Of a DNA stretch of 9,657 bases, positions 7,301 through 9,657 are shown in pieces. Position 1 is the first letter of the stretch; every line of letters begins with the position of its first letter. The translations under genes and the position numbers were made by a program. Under the pieces are notes generated by a model that was given only the letters and a program-made list of their open reading frames with translations, had not been told where the DNA came from and searched no databases. This DNA comes from Planctomycetota bacterium (GTDB lineage Bacteria > Planctomycetota > GCA-002687715 > DRQF01): contig JAJRYU010000008.1 of NCBI GenBank assembly GCA_024275615.1, positions 1-9,657 on the forward strand. Direction: 5' to 3'.

Positions 7301-7325
7301 AAGGCGAACGCATAACGTTCGCCTT
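7301..7325 (-). terminator. Intrinsic terminator between convergent genes
   Basis: AAGGCGAACG and CGTTCGCCTT make a perfect 10-bp stem with a 5-nt loop (CATAA). On the minus strand it is followed by TTTTCTTTTCTTG and lies 41 nt after the stop of the UPPC selenoprotein. On the plus strand it lies 44 nt after the sigma-fusion stop but lacks a T tract, so it is a better terminator for the minus gene. Confidence 0.75.
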
Positions 7326-7366
7326 CTCCATTAACAGTTGAGGATGACCTTCAACGGAGTCTGCTC

Positions 7367-8308
7367 TTATTTTGCAGCGGACAACGCCTTGATCTCTTCT
7401 CTCATCTTGTCGGCGTCCTTCTTGGCTCTCTCCGCGAATTGGGGATTCTTGGAGGCAGCCGCTTCGAAGAGCGCCACGAATTTGCTGGCATTCGCCGCGT
7501 CCTTGGCAACAATGGCTCCCTTTGCACCGTAGTAGTACATGCCAATCGTGGATCGCCCCGAAGGAGTGTAGCCACCGCGCAAGAGCTCATAGACGGCCTT
7601 GCCACCATCGCTGCGAGCGGCATTCATGGCAAGACTTGGTATCTTTTCCTTGAATGCTTCCACCAACTTGGCATCCGCCCCTGGAGTAGCTGCCGCCGTT
7701 TGCAAGTCCGCGATCGAAGCAACCTGAGGGCGTTGTTGACGACCACTGCTATCGAGAAGCATGTGATTCGCTGCAACAACCTTATCGGTTGGTGAAGCCA
7801 CAGACTTCGCTTTCAGCTCAATCAGCCTCTTGGCTTGCCCGTAGGCCGCATCAAATGCACTCTTGTCTTGGGGCCAGAACTCCCAAAGCACATCACCATC
7901 GCTGGTCATTATAGTGACGAAAGGAAAACCCCCGCCGCCTTTTTTGGTTAGTAAACCCTGATCGGCAACACTATCAAGTTTTGCCGTGATATTGACGTAT
8001 GGAACAACGGTCTTGGCTGCTTCCACCCACCACTCTGTTAGAAGGGGACCCCCCTCTAGTCGATTGCAAGGTGGTCAGTTTGCGTAGCTGCGGGTGAAAT
8101 ACCCAAGCAGCAATTTGTTCTCAGCTTTGGCTTTTGTCTTGGCAGCCGCGAAGGTCGTTTCCCAGCTTACTTTCGACAAGAACTCCTTCTTGAGTTTGGC
8201 GGCGTAGTTCGCCTTGAATTTGGCTTCCTGTTGCTCTTTGTCCGCCTGAGCAGATGCCGCGCCGACAAGAAGCATGAGTCCGGTCAAGACTCCTGCAATC
8301 AACTTCAT
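7367..8308 (-). CDS. Secreted thioredoxin-like selenoprotein with UPPC active site (TGA-encoded Sec78)
   Basis: Read through TGA at 8077-8075 as selenocysteine, this gives 313 residues in one frame. ATG 8308 has GGAG six bases upstream and starts a signal peptide (MKLIAGVLTGLMLLVGAASA, cut near 20). Residues 46-150 look like a thioredoxin fold: SWETTFAAAKTKAKAENKLLLGYF, then the active site SYAN-U-PPC (Sec78, Cys81), then GGGGFPFVTIMTSDGDVLWEF with the expected cis-proline at P129. The U-x-x-C arrangement replaces the usual CxxC, so it probably forms a selenenylsulfide and works as a thiol or disulfide oxidoreductase or reductase outside the cytoplasm. Residues 165-313 are alanine-rich and helical, resembling TPR-like repeats, perhaps for partner binding. 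Substrates are unknown. A standard gene call would split it into a short secreted peptide and a separate protein. The PDZ gene lies 152 bp upstream on the same strand and could be cotranscribed. Confidence 0.87.
8039..8058 (-). promoter_or_regulatory. Bacterial SECIS hairpin for Sec78
   Basis: On the minus strand TAGAGGGG (8058-8051) pairs with CCCTTCTA (8046-8039), eight pairs including one G-U, around the tetraloop GGTC (8050-8047). The stem begins 16 nt after the TGA and the loop G comes 24 nt after it. It encodes part of RLEGGPLL. The loop is identical to that of the hairpin in the other selenoprotein gene, although the stem sequences differ. Confidence 0.85.
8075..8077 (-). other. In-frame TGA recoded as selenocysteine (Sec78)
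   Basis: The codon lies between AAC (Asn77) and CCA (Pro79), at the first redox position of a thioredoxin-type x-PP-C site. The frame is unbroken on both sides, and a SECIS-like stem follows. Confidence 0.88.
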
Positions 8309-8460
8309 ATAATTCTCCGGTTTCGAAATTCGGGTTGGCGGAGCGCTCAACCAGCTAAGAGATTCTATGAATTTGTGGTCCATTGGACTACACCTTGCCA
8401 CGATTAGAAGCGCCAAACCCATCGTCCCCGGCTCCATCCGGGCAAAAGGCCCACCTGCAA

Positions 8461-9657
8461 CTACCTCGTGGTGATCCGAAAAGGACGTCCTTTTTCGGTG
8501 TAGACGTCACGGTTAAGGGTTACGTTTCTCTGCCGGCCGTCCCGTTCGAGAGTAAGCGTGAGTAATTTGTCTTTCCTCGGGCCACTGCGCGCAAGGTTGA
8601 CATCTCTTGATGTCTTCATCGCACTCCCATTCAATTTTATGACAACATCCCCCACGCGAATCCCCATCCGATGCGCCCTGCTGCCATCTGCACATCGTGA
8701 CACGATAGCTGTTCGACCTTCTTGGGCATCGATTACCATTTCTTTGGCACCAGGGAGGGAAAAGGTCTTCATCATTGTCTTCCGACCAACCTGCACCGTA
8801 AGAGTGTAGGCACCGGCAAGCAAACCCTTGAATTCTGCGGTCGTGCCGTTCTCGAAACGAACAGATGGAATTGAACGGCCGCGGGCTGATCCAGTCAATT
8901 TTAGCGATGCGGTGCGTGCTGTGCCGTTCTTCATTTTGACGAGCAACTTGTAGAGCGCTGGCAGTTCTATGGACTCACGGTTTCGCCCTTGCCGCAGCTC
9001 AAACTCCGCTTTTGCCAGAATCTTGGATCGAGAGCGTCTTCCTAACCTCACTGAAAGGGTGTAAGCACCCGGTTGCAAGCCAGCAAAAAGCCATTCCCCT
9101 TTCCTCCGAGCCACCTGCTCTGTATCCATGGGATCGCCCATCCCTCGCCGTTGCGACTTGCCGACCTTGGAGCTGACCCGATAGCCATCTTCGTTGCGCA
9201 GTTCCAATTCTAGAGCCGCCAGTGTCTCGTCGTCGTGCTTGCCAGTCACACGAAGTTCAAGGATAGACATTTCACCGAAGTCAACTCTGATCGCCGACGC
9301 CTTGCCTCGACGATAAGGAATTTTCTTGATGCCGAATTCACAGCCGACACGGACAAAGCTCTCAACGATGACGCCTTCATTTTTTTCTATTGTGGGATGC
9401 CCGATCCAGCACTTGCCGTCCGTGCGGCGAATCATGCCACTTCGTCCCCATTTCGTTCTTTCTTTCTCGCCATTCCTGAAGATCAAGTAGGTTGTCAGGC
9501 GGGGGCGTGCAACCGGAATTCCACCAGGGCCTCGGACATCGACTTCCAGGAAGTCCGCACGGTTAAGTTCGTTAAGCTTGACAACAACTTCTTTTGACTT
9601 CATTCCGATCTGAGTCACAACAACGTCTGAACTCAGACCAGCGGTCCGGCTGTAGCA
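8461..9657 (-). CDS. PDZ-domain protein with Ig/carboxypeptidase-regulatory-like domains, N-terminus cut by window edge
   Basis: The frame is open from the right window edge to the TAG at 8463-8461, giving 398 residues. A GTG at 9618 exists, but the reading upstream of it stays open and protein-like, so the gene very likely begins outside the window. From the left, a beta-rich part (DVVVTQIGMKSKEVVVKLNE) leads to repeated Ig- or carboxypeptidase-regulatory-like segments (GEWLFAGLQPGAYTLSVRLG, EFKGLLAGAYTLTVQVG). A PDZ domain follows at fragment residues about 308-385, with GSRAHRMGIRVGDVVIKLNG as ligand-groove and core strand, then KLLTLTLERDGRQRNVTL. PDZ domains bind C-terminal peptides or internal strands, and in bacteria are often extracytoplasmic. 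It may be a secreted scaffold or the outer part of a sigma fusion like the one at 5130-7256; the missing N-terminus would decide. Confidence 0.7.
   Translation of the reverse strand, partial: CYSRTAGLSSDVVVTQIGMKSKEVVVKLNELNRADFLEVDVRGPGGIPVARPRLTTYLIFRNGEKERTKWGRSGMIRRTDGKCWIGHPTIEKNEGVIVESFVRVGCEFGIKKIPYRRGKASAIRVDFGEMSILELRVTGKHDDETLAALELELRNEDGYRVSSKVGKSQRRGMGDPMDTEQVARRKGEWLFAGLQPGAYTLSVRLGRRSRSKILAKAEFELRQGRNRESIELPALYKLLVKMKNGTARTASLKLTGSARGRSIPSVRFENGTTAEFKGLLAGAYTLTVQVGRKTMMKTFSLPGAKEMVIDAQEGRTAIVSRCADGSRAHRMGIRVGDVVIKLNGSAMKTSRDVNLARSGPRKDKLLTLTLERDGRQRNVTLNRDVYTEKGRPFRITTR

Noticed and set aside
8427..8442. CCCGG-CTCCAT-CCGGG hairpin after the PDZ gene as a terminator.
   Set aside because: The stem is only 5 bp and no T tract follows on either strand.

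Overview
The window looks like a chromosomal piece of a selenocysteine-decoding bacterium, most likely a planctomycete or close relative. The reasons are the gene styles: an ECF-type sigma factor fused through one membrane helix to carboxypeptidase-regulatory-like beta domains, a secreted EF-hand protein fused to a redox domain, a secreted thioredoxin-like protein, a DUF3431 protein and a PDZ protein with Ig/carboxypeptidase-regulatory-like domains. This taxonomic reading is inference; no rRNA or other marker lies in the window.

Layout. 1-602 (minus): 5' part of a GT-A/GT8-like glycosyltransferase running off the left edge. 603-974: non-coding divergent spacer. 975-1415 (plus): YqeY/GatB-like protein. 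1471-2172 (plus): DUF3431 protein. 2219-2252: intrinsic terminator between convergent genes. 2304-3530 (minus): secreted protein with six EF-hand loops and a C-terminal iodothyronine-deiodinase-like domain whose catalytic residue is encoded by an in-frame TGA. 3531-4003: gene-free stretch holding a 158-bp imperfect inverted repeat. 4004-4882 (minus): unrecognised secreted protein. 5130-7256 (plus): membrane-anchored sigma factor fusion, divergent from the secreted protein. 7301-7325: terminator between convergent genes. 7367-8308 (minus): secreted thioredoxin-like protein with a UPPC active site, again with in-frame TGA. 8461-9657 (minus): C-terminal part of a PDZ protein, running off the right edge.

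The main discovery is that two genes which a standard gene finder would each split into two ORFs are intact selenoprotein genes. In both, the reading frame continues without any shift across one TGA, the TGA falls exactly at the catalytic position (SYT-U-PPF and SYAN-U-PPC), and a short stem capped by a GGTC loop, the apical sequence of bacterial SECIS elements, lies just downstream inside the coding sequence. Both products carry signal peptides, so they should be selenium-dependent redox proteins outside the cytoplasm. Their substrates are unknown. The selenium machinery (selA, selB, selC, selD) is not in this window and must be elsewhere in the genome if the reading is right.

The remaining genes do not form an obvious pathway with them. 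The two selenoprotein genes are separated by an oppositely oriented sigma factor and an unknown secreted protein, so any functional link is by proximity only.
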